Source: Magnetococcales bacterium
GTDB taxonomy: Bacteria; Pseudomonadota; Magnetococcia; Magnetococcales; Magnetaquicoccaceae
Length of the DNA stretch: 64,000 nt
Assembly: GCA_011089965.1 (NCBI GenBank)
Contig: JAANAU010000004.1
Coordinates: 82,894-146,893 of the forward strand
Direction of reading: 5' to 3'
This document shows, piece by piece, positions 8,284 to 17,530 of this stretch. How positions within the stretch are numbered: position 1 is the stretch's first letter; every line of letters starts with the position of its first letter. A program made the position numbers and the translations under genes. The notes under the pieces were generated by a model. That model had not been told where the DNA came from. It did no database searches and was given only the letters and a program-made list of their open reading frames with translations.

Positions 8284-9177
8284 ATGTCCAACAGCAAGCC
8301 TGACGACGCCAAAAAGCCGGACGACACCCACCACAAGCACCACCGCCATCATTCAAGTACCCGCGACAAGGAGATCGTCCTGGGAACCGGCAGTCAAAAG
8401 GCCAAGCGGTCCGACCAACCCAAACTCAAGAAAATGTCCGAAGAAGAGTATCTGAAAATCATGAACCCGCTCCATATCGAGCTGGTCAAGATGCAGAACT
8501 GGGTCAAAGAAAACGGACACAAAATCATTGCCATCTTTGAAGGCCGCGACGCCTCGGGCAAGGGGGGCACGATCAAACGGTTCATCGAGCATTTGAACCC
8601 GCGCGGCTGTCACGTCATCGCCCTGGAAAAACCCACGGACCAGGAACGCAGCCAGTGGTATTTCCAACGCTATGTCAAACACCTCCCCTCGGCAGGTGAA
8701 ATCCACCTCTTTGACCGCAGCTGGTACAACCGCGCCGGCGTGGAACGGGTCATGGGGTTCTGTACCAAAGATCAGGTCAAGGAGTTTCTGCGCACCGTGC
8801 CTGAATTTGAACGCCAACTGGTGGCATCCGGCATCATTCTGTTCAAATTCTACTTCTCGGTGAGCAAAGAGGAGCAACTGCGCCGCTTCAACAGCCGCCA
8901 GAACGATCCGCTCAAGCAGTGGAAACTCTCCCCGGTGGACAAAGAGTCCCAGGACAAATGGGACGATTATACCAAAGCCAAAGAGGATATGTTCTTCTAC
9001 TCCTCCACCGAGCAGTGCCCCTGGACCATCATCAAGTCCAATGACAAAAAACAGGCCCGCATCAACGGCATCAAATATCTGTTGAGCTGCCTGCCTTATA
9101 CCGGCAAAAAAACCGAACTGCTCGACTATGACAAGCGCGTGGTGCGCACGGTCTTTGAAGAGATCGGTATCGATTGA
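8284..9177 (+). CDS. ppk2: Class I polyphosphate kinase 2 (PPK2)
   Basis: A 297-residue PPK2. Walker A is EGRDASGKGGTIKRF, the lid/Walker B segment is DRSWYNRAGVERVMGF, and the family block SVSKEEQLRRFNSR follows. One-domain length and these motifs mark class I, which transfers phosphate between polyphosphate and nucleoside diphosphates. The N-terminus is an unusual charged, His-rich tail (HHKHHRHH near residues 15-22) before the kinase fold. The ATG at 8284 follows GGGAG by about 9 nt; a longer frame upstream is less likely. Together with PiT it suggests phosphate is taken up and banked as, or mobilised from, polyphosphate. Confidence 0.93.
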   Translation: MSNSKPDDAKKPDDTHHKHHRHHSSTRDKEIVLGTGSQKAKRSDQPKLKKMSEEEYLKIMNPLHIELVKMQNWVKENGHKIIAIFEGRDASGKGGTIKRFIEHLNPRGCHVIALEKPTDQERSQWYFQRYVKHLPSAGEIHLFDRSWYNRAGVERVMGFCTKDQVKEFLRTVPEFERQLVASGIILFKFYFSVSKEEQLRRFNSRQNDPLKQWKLSPVDKESQDKWDDYTKAKEDMFFYSSTEQCPWTIIKSNDKKQARINGIKYLLSCLPYTGKKTELLDYDKRVVRTVFEEIGID

Positions 9178-9215
9178 CAACCCGAATCCCCTGTTGACAC
9201 CTGATGTTGCCTCTC

Positions 9216-9260
9216 ATTCCTGCGGGTTGGTCTGGCTGCTCCAGACCAACCCGCAGGAAT
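9216..9260. terminator. Perfect 20-bp hairpin between ppk2 and the WD40-caspase gene
   Basis: Arms 9216-9235 and 9241-9260 are perfectly complementary over 20 bp, with a CTGCT loop. This is the strongest hairpin in the window. No T-run follows, so it may be a bidirectional or Rho-assisted terminator, an RNase-blocking structure, or a REP-like element. It separates the phosphate genes from the next unit. Confidence 0.6.
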
Positions 9261-9389
9261 TCCTGCATGATCGCCCTCCCCTCTCCCCGTTTACGCAGAA
9301 TCCGTTGGAAACCAACCGCCAATTGCGCTATCCTGGTGTAGTTTTCTTTTCTCTCTACTCCTGAATCCATTGCGAGGTTGGCGGATCCC

Positions 9390-11813
9390 ATGAACACCAC
9401 CCTGAAGAGGCTCGTGATCTCCCTCTCTTTGGCAACCTGGATGTGGCCAGACCTGGTCCACAGCGCACCCGGTGCCGGTTTCACCCGGGCCACCGGCACC
9501 CAGCGCGTGGTCAATGCCGTCCGCACCAACACCCGTGAAATCTTCAAACCCACGTTCACCATCCGGTCGCGTCACGCCGGAGCCATGAACGCCATCGTCA
9601 TGAGCAGTGACGCCAAATGGATGGCCAGCGGCAGCCAGAACGAAGCGGCACAACTGTGGAATCTGACCACCGGGCAACGCGAGTTGGATCTGCGCGGCCA
9701 TGCCGGTCCGGTTCACGCCGTTGCCTTTGTCCCGGGAACCAGAAACTATGGGAGCCAACCCAAACCGGATACCAGACAGGCCGCCCAGCGCAAAGGGTTT
9801 CTGGTCACCGGTGGAGCGGATGGGGAGGCCCGCCTGTGGAGCCTCGTTTCCGGCGATACCGTGCGCCGCTTTAAAGGCCATGCCGGTCCAGTGAGCAGCG
9901 TGGCTGTCAGCAGCGATGGTCAGACCCTCTTCACCGGTGGAGAGGACGGTGCCATCAAACTCTGGAAACTCGATGACGGCTCCCTGACCAAAACCCTCTC
10001 CGGACATGCCGGTCCGGTCAAAAGCCTGCACCTCAGTCCGGATGGCAAACAACTCGCCTCGGGTGGCATGGATGGTGCCGTCCGGTTGTGGAGTCCAACC
10101 CAAGGCACCATGACTCAGGAGTTCAAGGGCAATGACGGACCGGTCAACGCCCTCTCCTGGAGCGGAGATGGCAGCAGAATCGCTTCAGCCCATGACAACG
10201 GGACGGTCCGCATCAAAGGGATCAAAGGGGGCAACGATCTGGTGATTCCTGGCAAAGGCGGGCCAGCACGCAGTGTCGCCATCCGGTCCGACAACAGCCA
10301 GATCGCAACCGGAGGAGCCGACTCCGTGATCCGCCTCTGGTCCATGACCGATGGAACCCTCCTCAAAGAGGTCGCCGGCCACCAGAACGGGGTCAACGCC
10401 CTCTCCTATGGGGACAACGGACGTCTGCTGCTTTCGGCCAGTCAGGACCAGACCCTGCGGGTCTGGAAACCGGAAACCGGTGTGGAGCTGGCCCGCCTGG
10501 TGTCGCTGCGGTCGGGTTGGGCGGTCGTCTCCCCGGACGGACGGTTTGACGGCACCCTGGATGGTGCCCTGGAAGACCGACTGGATGCCATCCAATGGAC
10601 TGGCGACGGTTTGGCCTTCTCCATCGACGGCTTCTTGGAAAAATACTATCAACCCGCCCTGCTCGGAAAACTGCTCGCGCGTCGCGACAAGGTTGATCCC
10701 AAGGCACCCCATATCACCGAAGGGTTCATGCTGCCCCCGAAGATCGGTGAGGTCGCCCGTCCCCGGGGGGTGGTGCGCGACAAGAGCGCCACCCTGGAGA
10801 TCCCGGTGGAAGATATGGGCGGCGGAATCCATGAGGTGCGCGTCTACCACAATGGCAAAATCATCGACCAGACCCGGGGACGCAAGGAAGGCTCCAGCGA
10901 TGGCACCCGCGCGGTGGAAAGGGTCAACTATCAGGTGGAACTGGTCAATGGTGCCAATGTCTTCAAAGTGGTGGGCATGAGCAATGACCGCATCGAAGGT
11001 GAAGCTGCCACGGTCACGGTCAACCACGATGCCGGCGGCAGCGACGACCCACCCAAACTGCATGTCTTTACCGTTGGCATCAACCAGTACGCCAATCCGG
11101 ACATGGCCCTCAATTTCGCGGTCCCGGATGCCAAGGGGATCATGGAATTCTTCATGCGTACCTACGCAAGTCTGTTCCGCAACATCACCACCTATACCCT
11201 GCACGACCGTAACGCCACCCGCACCGATCTGATCAAAGGGCTGACCGATCTGCAAAAGGTGCCACTTCAGGATACCGCAGTGATCTATCTGGCCGGACAC
11301 GGCGAAACCCTCGAAATGGATGACATCTGGTACTTCCTGCCCCAGGATCTGCCCGGTACGGCAGAAAACCAGATCCATGCCGGCGGACTCTCATCGCTGG
11401 CACTCAAGGATCACCTCTCCCGCATTCCCGCCCACAAGATCATCCTGTTGATCGATGCCTGCAAATCCGGCCAGGCCATGGATGCCTTCAAGGAGTTCCG
11501 CAACCAGAAACCCATGGCCACCCTCTCCCGCTCCACCGGCATCCACATCGGCACCGCCACCACCGGTTCCCAACTGGCCAATGAACTGGCCAGCCTGGGA
11601 CACGGCATCTTCACCTATGCCCTGCTCCAGGGCCTGGCTGGCAAGGCCGACGTGCAACCAAAAGACATGAGCGTCATGGTCGATGAGATCCTGACCTATG
11701 CCAAAACCGAAGTGCCGCGTCTGAATCAGAAATATGATCTCGATGCCCAAACCCCGGTCGTCAACTCGCGCGGAGACAACTTTGTCATCTCCAAACCGGC
11801 CGGCAAACAATAA
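9390..11813 (+). CDS. Exported WD40-repeat/caspase-like (peptidase C14) protein
   Basis: An 807-residue protein. A signal peptide (about 1-29, ending VHSAPG) is followed by roughly seven WD40 repeats (about 60-375, with recurring GHAGPV...LW units), a linker including a beta-rich segment (about 440-545), and a caspase-like domain (about 555-800). The catalytic dyad is visible as His637 in YLAGHGE and Cys691 in IDACKSGQ. Such orthocaspases cleave proteins, often after basic residues; WD40 propellers would present the partner. The signal peptide places it in the periplasm, unusual for this family. The ATG at 9390 gives the clean signal sequence. The next gene starts 12 nt after its stop, so they are probably cotranscribed. 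Confidence 0.9.
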   Translation: MNTTLKRLVISLSLATWMWPDLVHSAPGAGFTRATGTQRVVNAVRTNTREIFKPTFTIRSRHAGAMNAIVMSSDAKWMASGSQNEAAQLWNLTTGQRELDLRGHAGPVHAVAFVPGTRNYGSQPKPDTRQAAQRKGFLVTGGADGEARLWSLVSGDTVRRFKGHAGPVSSVAVSSDGQTLFTGGEDGAIKLWKLDDGSLTKTLSGHAGPVKSLHLSPDGKQLASGGMDGAVRLWSPTQGTMTQEFKGNDGPVNALSWSGDGSRIASAHDNGTVRIKGIKGGNDLVIPGKGGPARSVAIRSDNSQIATGGADSVIRLWSMTDGTLLKEVAGHQNGVNALSYGDNGRLLLSASQDQTLRVWKPETGVELARLVSLRSGWAVVSPDGRFDGTLDGALEDRLDAIQWTGDGLAFSIDGFLEKYYQPALLGKLLARRDKVDPKAPHITEGFMLPPKIGEVARPRGVVRDKSATLEIPVEDMGGGIHEVRVYHNGKIIDQTRGRKEGSSDGTRAVERVNYQVELVNGANVFKVVGMSNDRIEGEAATVTVNHDAGGSDDPPKLHVFTVGINQYANPDMALNFAVPDAKGIMEFFMRTYASLFRNITTYTLHDRNATRTDLIKGLTDLQKVPLQDTAVIYLAGHGETLEMDDIWYFLPQDLPGTAENQIHAGGLSSLALKDHLSRIPAHKIILLIDACKSGQAMDAFKEFRNQKPMATLSRSTGIHIGTATTGSQLANELASLGHGIFTYALLQGLAGKADVQPKDMSVMVDEILTYAKTEVPRLNQKYDLDAQTPVVNSRGDNFVISKPAGKQ

Positions 11814-11825
11814 GGATGGTTCAGC

Positions 11826-14800
11826 GTGTCGCAGACAGCCAAGATTCGGGAGATCCCCTACAACTACACCTCGTTTTCCGACCGGGAGATCGTGATCCGC
11901 TTTCTCGGCACGACCATGTGGGAAACGCTGGAAACCTTGCGCAGCCAACGCGAAACCGGACGCTCGGCACGCATGCTGTTTGGAATCCTCGGGGATTTAT
12001 GGGTGATCTCCCGCAATCCGTTCTTGCAGGAGGATCTGCTGACCCACCCGAAACGGCTGGAAGCACTGATTTCAACCATGACCCAACGCATCCAGCTGAT
12101 TGTGGATCGGGCCAAAGGCAATCCGCTGGTCTTTCAACTGGTGGACAGGCTGCGTGAAGCGGTCAAGGATTTTGGTGAGTGGTTCCCGCGCCGGGCGGCG
12201 CTGCGCCGCAGGGCACAGCAGGCACTGGCACAGGTGACCCGCGAAGAGAATATCGACTTCACCCCCATGGCACGGGTCGCGCACATCACCGATGCCACGG
12301 ACTGGCGCGTGGAGTGTCCGGCTCTGGTACTGAAACCGGACCGGGAAGAGGAAGTGGCCGCTTTGGTGACGGTATGCATCGATCTGGGCATGCCGATCAT
12401 CCCGCGCGGCGGCGGAACCGGTTACACAGGATCGGGCGTGGCCCTGCACCCGGATACCGTCATCATCAATACCGAAAAACTGGATTTCATCCATCCGGTG
12501 ACACACCAGACCCCTCCCGGTCTCACCCACACGGTGGCCACCATCCGGGTCGGGGCCGGTGCCATCACGGCCCGCGTCGAAGAGGCCGCATCCCAGGCAG
12601 GCCTGGTCTTTGCCGTCGATCCCACCTCGAAAAACGCCTCCACCATCGGCGGCAACATCGCCATGAATGCCGGTGGCAAAAAAGCGGTCCGCTGGGGAAC
12701 CACCCTGGACAATCTCCTCTCCTGGCGCATGGTCACCCCGGATGGAGAGTGGCTGGAGGTGGAACGCCTGGATCACAACCTGGGAAAGATCCATAACCTG
12801 CCCGAGGCCAGATTCCGCATCACCCGTTTCGGCAGCGATGGCCAGATCCCGGTCGGAGAACCGACCCAACTCTCCATTCCCGCATCCGACTTCCGCAAAC
12901 CCGGTCTGGGCAAGGATGTCACCAACAAGGCTTTGGCCGGATTGCCGGGCATCCAGAAAGAGGGGTGTGACGGCCTGGTCACCAGTGCGCTCTTCGTGCT
13001 CCATCCCAAACCACTGCACACCCGCACGGTCTGTCTGGAGTTCTTCGGTGCCGATCTCTCCCGCGCGGTCCCGGCCATCGTCGAAACCAAGGATTATCTG
13101 GAACAGACCCCGGGGGTCGCCTGTGCCGGACTCGAACATCTGGACGAACGCTATCTGCGGGCCGTCGGCTACAATGTCAAAGCGTCACGCGGCGAACATC
13201 CCAAAATGGCCATCCTGGCCGATATCGTTGGAGATGAAGAGGCTTTGGTGGATCAGGCGGCCCGTCACGTCACGGAGTTGGCGCGCAGACGCGACGGCGA
13301 GGGATTCATTGCCGTCAGTCCCGAAGAGCGCGCCCGCTACTGGGCGGACCGCGCCCGCACTGCGGCCATTGCTGCCCATACGAATGCCTTCAAGATCAAC
13401 GAGGATGTGGTCATTCCTCTGGAAAGGCTCGCCGAATACAACACCGGCATCGAACGGATCAATATCATCCAATCAACCCGCAACAAAATCCAGATGCTGG
13501 ATGAGATCGAACGGTTTCTGAGCGGCGCATCATTTGCCCGCCTGCTGCCCGCCGACTACCCCAACAGCGAAGAGAGTCTCGCCTCGGTCGCGGCCAAACG
13601 CGAGGCTGGCCTGACGCTGATTGCCCGGATCCGCACCCGCTGGCAGGCCATTCTCGACCACTTTGATGGCTGGACAGTGGATCATCCGGAACTGCTCGAC
13701 CATCCGGAACAGGCCAGACCTGAACAGCGCATCTGTGATCTGCTCTTGCATCGGGAGATGCGCATCTCCTTTCGTCAGGAGGTGCAACGCCCCCTGAACA
13801 ACGCCTTTGGCGGTGAACTGTGGGAAGGGGTGCGCCGCGAACTGGAGACCATTCATCACACGGTGCGGACCCGTCGGCTGTTCGTGGCGTTGCACATGCA
13901 TGCCGGTGATGGCAACGTGCATACCAACATTCCGGTCAACTCCAACGACTACGAGATGTTGCAAGAGGCCGAACGGATCGTGGATCAGATCATGGCGCTG
14001 GCCATCGCACTCGATGGCCGGGTCTCCGGAGAGCACGGCATTGGCCTGACCAAATTCCGTTATCTGGACCCGGAGATTGTGGAGGCCTTCGTCGCCTACA
14101 AACAGATCGTGGATCCGAACAACCGCTTCAATCCTGGCAAACTGCTGCCAGGATCCGGACTGGACAATGCCTACACCCCGTCGCTGCGTCTGGTCCAGCA
14201 GGAGGCCCTGATCCTGCGGGAAAGCGCCATGGGTGCCCTGAACGACGACGTGCGCAACTGTCTGCGCTGCGGCAAATGCAAAAAGGTCTGCTCAACCCAC
14301 GTCCCGCATGCCAATCTGCTCTATTCGCCCCGTGACAAGATTCTGGCCACCGGCCTGATCATCGAAGCCTTTTTGTACGAGGAACAGGCACGGCGCAAGG
14401 TCTCATTGAGCCATTTCGATGCCCTGACCGACCTGGCAGACCACTGCGCCATCTGTCGGCGCTGCGGCACCCCCTGCCCGGTCAATATCGATTTTGCCGA
14501 TGTCACCATGCGCATGCGGGAACTGCTCAAAAGTCGAACCCGACGCAGCGGACGCATCGGCCATCGCATGGCCTTGGCCTTTCTGTCTGCCACCGATCCC
14601 CGGGTGATTCGTCTGGCGCGCCAGTTTTTCATTCTCGGCGGATATGCGGCCCAACGCTGGTCCCACAAGATCTGGAAACAACTCACGCGCCGCCATCGCC
14701 GTCCGGATGAACCCCCCAAGGCCGCTGCCGGTCGCGCCCCGAATGTCGTGGAACAGGTGGTGCCGTTGCTGGAGCGTCCTTTGCCTGCGGGTCTGCCAAG

Positions 14801-15644
14801 CCGCTCGGCACGGGGATTTCTCGATATCGAAGATCCCAACATCATCCCGGTGTTGCGCGACCCGGACCGCTGGGAACCGAAGCTGGAGAGTCTGTTCTAT
14901 TTCCCGGGCTGTGGCTGCGAACGGCTTTTTTCAGACATCTCCCTGGCCTCCATCGCCATGATGCTGCATGTCGGTGCCCAGGTCGTCCTGCCTCCCGGGG
15001 CCATCTGCTGCGGGTTCCCGCAAAGCGCCTCCGGGTTGGAAGCCTTGAGCCGACAGATCACCATGCGCAACCGGGTGCTTTTTCATCGGGTTGCCCATGC
15101 CCTGAGCCACATGGAGATTCAGACCGTGGTGGTCTCCTGCGGCACCTGTCTGGACCAGTTGGAAAAATACCACTTTGAAACCATCTTTCCCGGCTGCCGT
15201 CTGCTCGATGTGCATGAATATCTCATGGAAAAAGGGGTGCAGATGCGCTCTGGCCAGACCGAACCGATCCTGTTCCACGATCCGTGTCACTCGCCGATGA
15301 AACGGCATCCTCCGCTGGTGGTGGCCTCCCGGCTGATGGGTCGTCCGGTCCAGCTTTCCGACCGCTGTTGTGGAGAGGCAGGAACGTTTTCGGTATCCCG
15401 TCCGGATATCGCAGCCCAGGTCCGTTTCCGCAAGGAGGAGGAGTTGGGGTTGACGCAACATGCCGACCACGCCCGCCACATCCTGACCGCCTGTCCCTCC
15501 TGCTATCAGGGACTGTCGCGGCTGGAACACACCCAGGCATCCTTCATGGTCGTGGAACTGACCCGCTCGCTGCTGGGTGAATCGTGGCGTGAAACCTTCC
15601 TGCAACGCATGGAACGGGGAGGGCTGGAACGGGTGTTATTGTAA
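11826..15644 (+). CDS. Giant FAD-linked/4Fe-4S oxidoreductase (DUF3683, GlcD-GlcF-like fusion)
   Basis: A 1272-residue fusion, starting at GTG after AAGGA. An N-terminal DUF3683-type region (1-150) precedes a PCMH-type FAD-binding domain (about 160-390, IPRGGGTGYTGSG), a FAD-oxidase C-terminal domain (about 450-780, HMHAGDGNVHTNIP and GRVSGEHGIG), two 4Fe-4S motifs (CLRCGKCKKVC near 813 and CAICRRCGTPC near 875), and two CCG (heterodisulfide reductase-like) domains near 1028 and 1180. It resembles D-lactate/glycolate dehydrogenase subunits joined in one chain, passing electrons from a 2-hydroxyacid to a quinone or similar acceptor. The true substrate is unknown. No signal peptide is seen, so it is probably cytoplasmic or membrane-associated. 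Confidence 0.88.
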   Translation: MSQTAKIREIPYNYTSFSDREIVIRFLGTTMWETLETLRSQRETGRSARMLFGILGDLWVISRNPFLQEDLLTHPKRLEALISTMTQRIQLIVDRAKGNPLVFQLVDRLREAVKDFGEWFPRRAALRRRAQQALAQVTREENIDFTPMARVAHITDATDWRVECPALVLKPDREEEVAALVTVCIDLGMPIIPRGGGTGYTGSGVALHPDTVIINTEKLDFIHPVTHQTPPGLTHTVATIRVGAGAITARVEEAASQAGLVFAVDPTSKNASTIGGNIAMNAGGKKAVRWGTTLDNLLSWRMVTPDGEWLEVERLDHNLGKIHNLPEARFRITRFGSDGQIPVGEPTQLSIPASDFRKPGLGKDVTNKALAGLPGIQKEGCDGLVTSALFVLHPKPLHTRTVCLEFFGADLSRAVPAIVETKDYLEQTPGVACAGLEHLDERYLRAVGYNVKASRGEHPKMAILADIVGDEEALVDQAARHVTELARRRDGEGFIAVSPEERARYWADRARTAAIAAHTNAFKINEDVVIPLERLAEYNTGIERINIIQSTRNKIQMLDEIERFLSGASFARLLPADYPNSEESLASVAAKREAGLTLIARIRTRWQAILDHFDGWTVDHPELLDHPEQARPEQRICDLLLHREMRISFRQEVQRPLNNAFGGELWEGVRRELETIHHTVRTRRLFVALHMHAGDGNVHTNIPVNSNDYEMLQEAERIVDQIMALAIALDGRVSGEHGIGLTKFRYLDPEIVEAFVAYKQIVDPNNRFNPGKLLPGSGLDNAYTPSLRLVQQEALILRESAMGALNDDVRNCLRCGKCKKVCSTHVPHANLLYSPRDKILATGLIIEAFLYEEQARRKVSLSHFDALTDLADHCAICRRCGTPCPVNIDFADVTMRMRELLKSRTRRSGRIGHRMALAFLSATDPRVIRLARQFFILGGYAAQRWSHKIWKQLTRRHRRPDEPPKAAAGRAPNVVEQVVPLLERPLPAGLPSRSARGFLDIEDPNIIPVLRDPDRWEPKLESLFYFPGCGCERLFSDISLASIAMMLHVGAQVVLPPGAICCGFPQSASGLEALSRQITMRNRVLFHRVAHALSHMEIQTVVVSCGTCLDQLEKYHFETIFPGCRLLDVHEYLMEKGVQMRSGQTEPILFHDPCHSPMKRHPPLVVASRLMGRPVQLSDRCCGEAGTFSVSRPDIAAQVRFRKEEELGLTQHADHARHILTACPSCYQGLSRLEHTQASFMVVELTRSLLGESWRETFLQRMERGGLERVLL

Positions 15645-15688
15645 TCAATCCACATCAGCTCCCGGGCTGAAGTCATGACGCCGCCGAC

Positions 15689-15760
15689 CATGGAAACCGC
15701 ACCGGATGACCCGCTTCCGCACAAGATCCCATGCTCCAGATTTTCCGGTGCGGTTTCATG
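15689..15760. promoter_or_regulatory. Inverted repeat upstream of the prs promoter
   Basis: GAAACCGCACCGGA (15693-15706) and TCCGGTGCGGTTTC (15744-15757) pair perfectly over 14 bp across a 37-nt loop, and the pairing continues after a one-base bulge. It lies 45 bp after the oxidoreductase stop and ends 8 bp before the prs -35. It could terminate the upstream unit (there is no U-tract) or bind a regulator as DNA. Confidence 0.5.
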
Positions 15761-15767
15761 CCATGGG

Positions 15768-15796
15768 TTGCATCAGGCATCCAAGATCGGTATAAT
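15768..15796 (+). promoter_or_regulatory. Sigma-70 promoter for prs
   Basis: TTGCAT (15768-15773), a 17-nt spacer and a consensus TATAAT (15791-15796) lie about 90 bp upstream of the prs ATG. It is the best-matching housekeeping promoter in the window, and probably drives prs-rplY-pth-ychF. Confidence 0.75.
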
Positions 15797-15886
15797 TCCC
15801 TGCTGTTTTTTGCACCGGAACGCAACACCCGCACAACCCGGGTGAAACGATCTGTCCGCTACCACTCTCTTCGGATTGTCCGCTCC

Positions 15887-16831
15887 ATGTCCATCGAAAA
15901 AATGCGTATCTTTTCCGGTACTGCCAATCCAGAATTGGGACGCCGGATCGCGGAATACCTCTCGGTGCCCATGGCCAATGCCACGGTCCGACGGTTTGCG
16001 GATGGAGAAATCTTCATCCAGATCGACGAAAACGTGCGTGGCCGCGATGTCTTCGTCATCCAACCCACCTCCAACCCGGCCAATGACCATATCATGGAAC
16101 TCCTGATCATGGTCGATGCCCTGCATCGCGCCTCAGCCGGGAGAATCACCGCCGTCATTCCCTATTACGGCTACGCCCGCCAGGACCGCAAAGAGGCTGG
16201 CAGAACCCCGATCACCGCCAAACTGGTGGCTGACCTGCTGGATGCCGCTGGCGTGCAGCGCGTCTTGACCCTGGATCTCCATGCCGGACAAATTCAGGGT
16301 TTTTTCAACATGCCGGTGGACAACCTCTATGCCACCCCGGTGCTGCTGGCCGCCGTACGCAAATGGGGCATCGACAATGCCGTGGTGATCTCCCCGGATA
16401 TCGGCGGCGTGGTCCGTGCCCGCTCCTATGCCAAACGGCTGCATGTGGATCTGGCCATCATCGACAAACGCCGGCCAGCCCCCAATGTGGCTGAAATCCA
16501 TCACATCATCGGCGAAGTGGAAAACAAACACTGCATCATCGTCGATGACATGGTCGATACCGCCGGCACCCTGATCAAAGCCGCTGAAGCCTTGTTGCGC
16601 CACGGGGCCATGTCCGTGGCTGCGGTCTGCTCCCATGGCGTCCTCTCCGGTGCTGCCGTGCAACGGATTCAATCCTCGGTCTTAACCCGCCTGCTGGTGA
16701 CCGATACCATTCAACTCTCTCCGGAAGCCCTGGCCTGCCCCAAAATCGAAGTGCGCAGCGTGGCCCCCCTGCTGGGCGAAGCCATCCGCCGCATCTGTGA
16801 CGAGGAGTCGGTCAGTTCCCTGTTCGTCTAA
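15887..16831 (+). CDS. prs: Ribose-phosphate pyrophosphokinase (PRPP synthetase)
   Basis: A 314-residue class I PRPP synthetase, the usual length. It makes PRPP from ribose-5-phosphate and ATP for nucleotide, histidine and tryptophan synthesis. Family marks are the ATP-loop region [10 protein letters not shown], the metal/signature segment [11 protein letters not shown], and the PRPP-binding loop [14 protein letters not shown]. The ATG at 15887 gives the family-typical N-terminus [13 protein letters not shown] close behind; the longer upstream frame crosses the promoter. It heads a housekeeping run with rplY 60 bp downstream, an arrangement common in proteobacteria. Confidence 0.97.
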   Translation: MSIEKMRIFSGTANPELGRRIAEYLSVPMANATVRRFADGEIFIQIDENVRGRDVFVIQPTSNPANDHIMELLIMVDALHRASAGRITAVIPYYGYARQDRKEAGRTPITAKLVADLLDAAGVQRVLTLDLHAGQIQGFFNMPVDNLYATPVLLAAVRKWGIDNAVVISPDIGGVVRARSYAKRLHVDLAIIDKRRPAPNVAEIHHIIGEVENKHCIIVDDMVDTAGTLIKAAEALLRHGAMSVAAVCSHGVLSGAAVQRIQSSVLTRLLVTDTIQLSPEALACPKIEVRSVAPLLGEAIRRICDEESVSSLFV

Positions 16832-16891
16832 TTCAACCGCCGATCCCTCGATACAGGTGTGATCGGAATTTATTGCAAGGAGTGGCATCGC

Positions 16892-17485
16892 ATGGCAACA
16901 ATTCAAGCTCAAACCCGTGACAACCTCGGCAAAGGGGCAACCCGCATGTTGCGCCGCAATGCGCGCGTTCCCGCCGTGCTGTATGGCGGCACCCGCCAAA
17001 ACCGCAACCTCTCTTTGGACCAGAAGGATCTCCTGAAACTGCTGGATACCGAAGGGAGCGGACTGCGCACCCATCGCCAGGACATGGTGATCGATGGCGA
17101 TATCCTGGTCGCCGTTCTGCTGCGTGACTACCAGATCCATCCGGTGAGCGGACTGCCGGTGCATGTGGACTTCATGCGCTTTGATCCCAATCAGATCATC
17201 CACGTGCGTGTCCCGATCCGCGTGACCGATGAGGCCAAATGTGCCGGAATCAAAGCCGGGGGCATCCTGGAAGTGATCCAGAAAGAGGTCGAAGTCCATT
17301 GCCGCGCCGATGACCTGCCCAACTTCATTCCGGTTTCCGTCGCCGCTCTCGGCATTGGGGATGCCATCCACGTCAAGGATCTGCAACTGCCCAATGGGGT
17401 GGAAATCCCGACTGAAGAGAATTTCACGATCATCACCGTGGTCGGCGCCCACAGCGAGGCTGCCGACGAAACCGTTTCGGCGTAA
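16892..17485 (+). CDS. rplY: 50S ribosomal protein L25 (long, CTC/TL5-type)
   Basis: A 197-residue L25 of the two-domain CTC type. The N-terminal 5S rRNA-binding domain (about 1-92; RDNLGKGATRMLRRNARVPAVLYGG) is followed by the beta-rich TL5 C-terminal domain (from about 95). It binds 5S rRNA in the central protuberance. AAGGAG lies 9 nt before the ATG at 16892, which excludes the longer frame starting at 16859. Position between prs and pth is the conserved order seen in many proteobacteria. Confidence 0.96.
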   Translation: MATIQAQTRDNLGKGATRMLRRNARVPAVLYGGTRQNRNLSLDQKDLLKLLDTEGSGLRTHRQDMVIDGDILVAVLLRDYQIHPVSGLPVHVDFMRFDPNQIIHVRVPIRVTDEAKCAGIKAGGILEVIQKEVEVHCRADDLPNFIPVSVAALGIGDAIHVKDLQLPNGVEIPTEENFTIITVVGAHSEAADETVSA

Positions 17486-17530
17486 CGGAATGCTGCCAGA
17501 CTCCCGAGCCTGCTTACGGAGAATCATAGC

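Noticed and set aside
9191..9207. GTTGACACCTGATG occurs both here and near 49163, outside genes
   Set aside because: A shared 14-mer is expected several times by chance in 64 kb. The flanks do not match.
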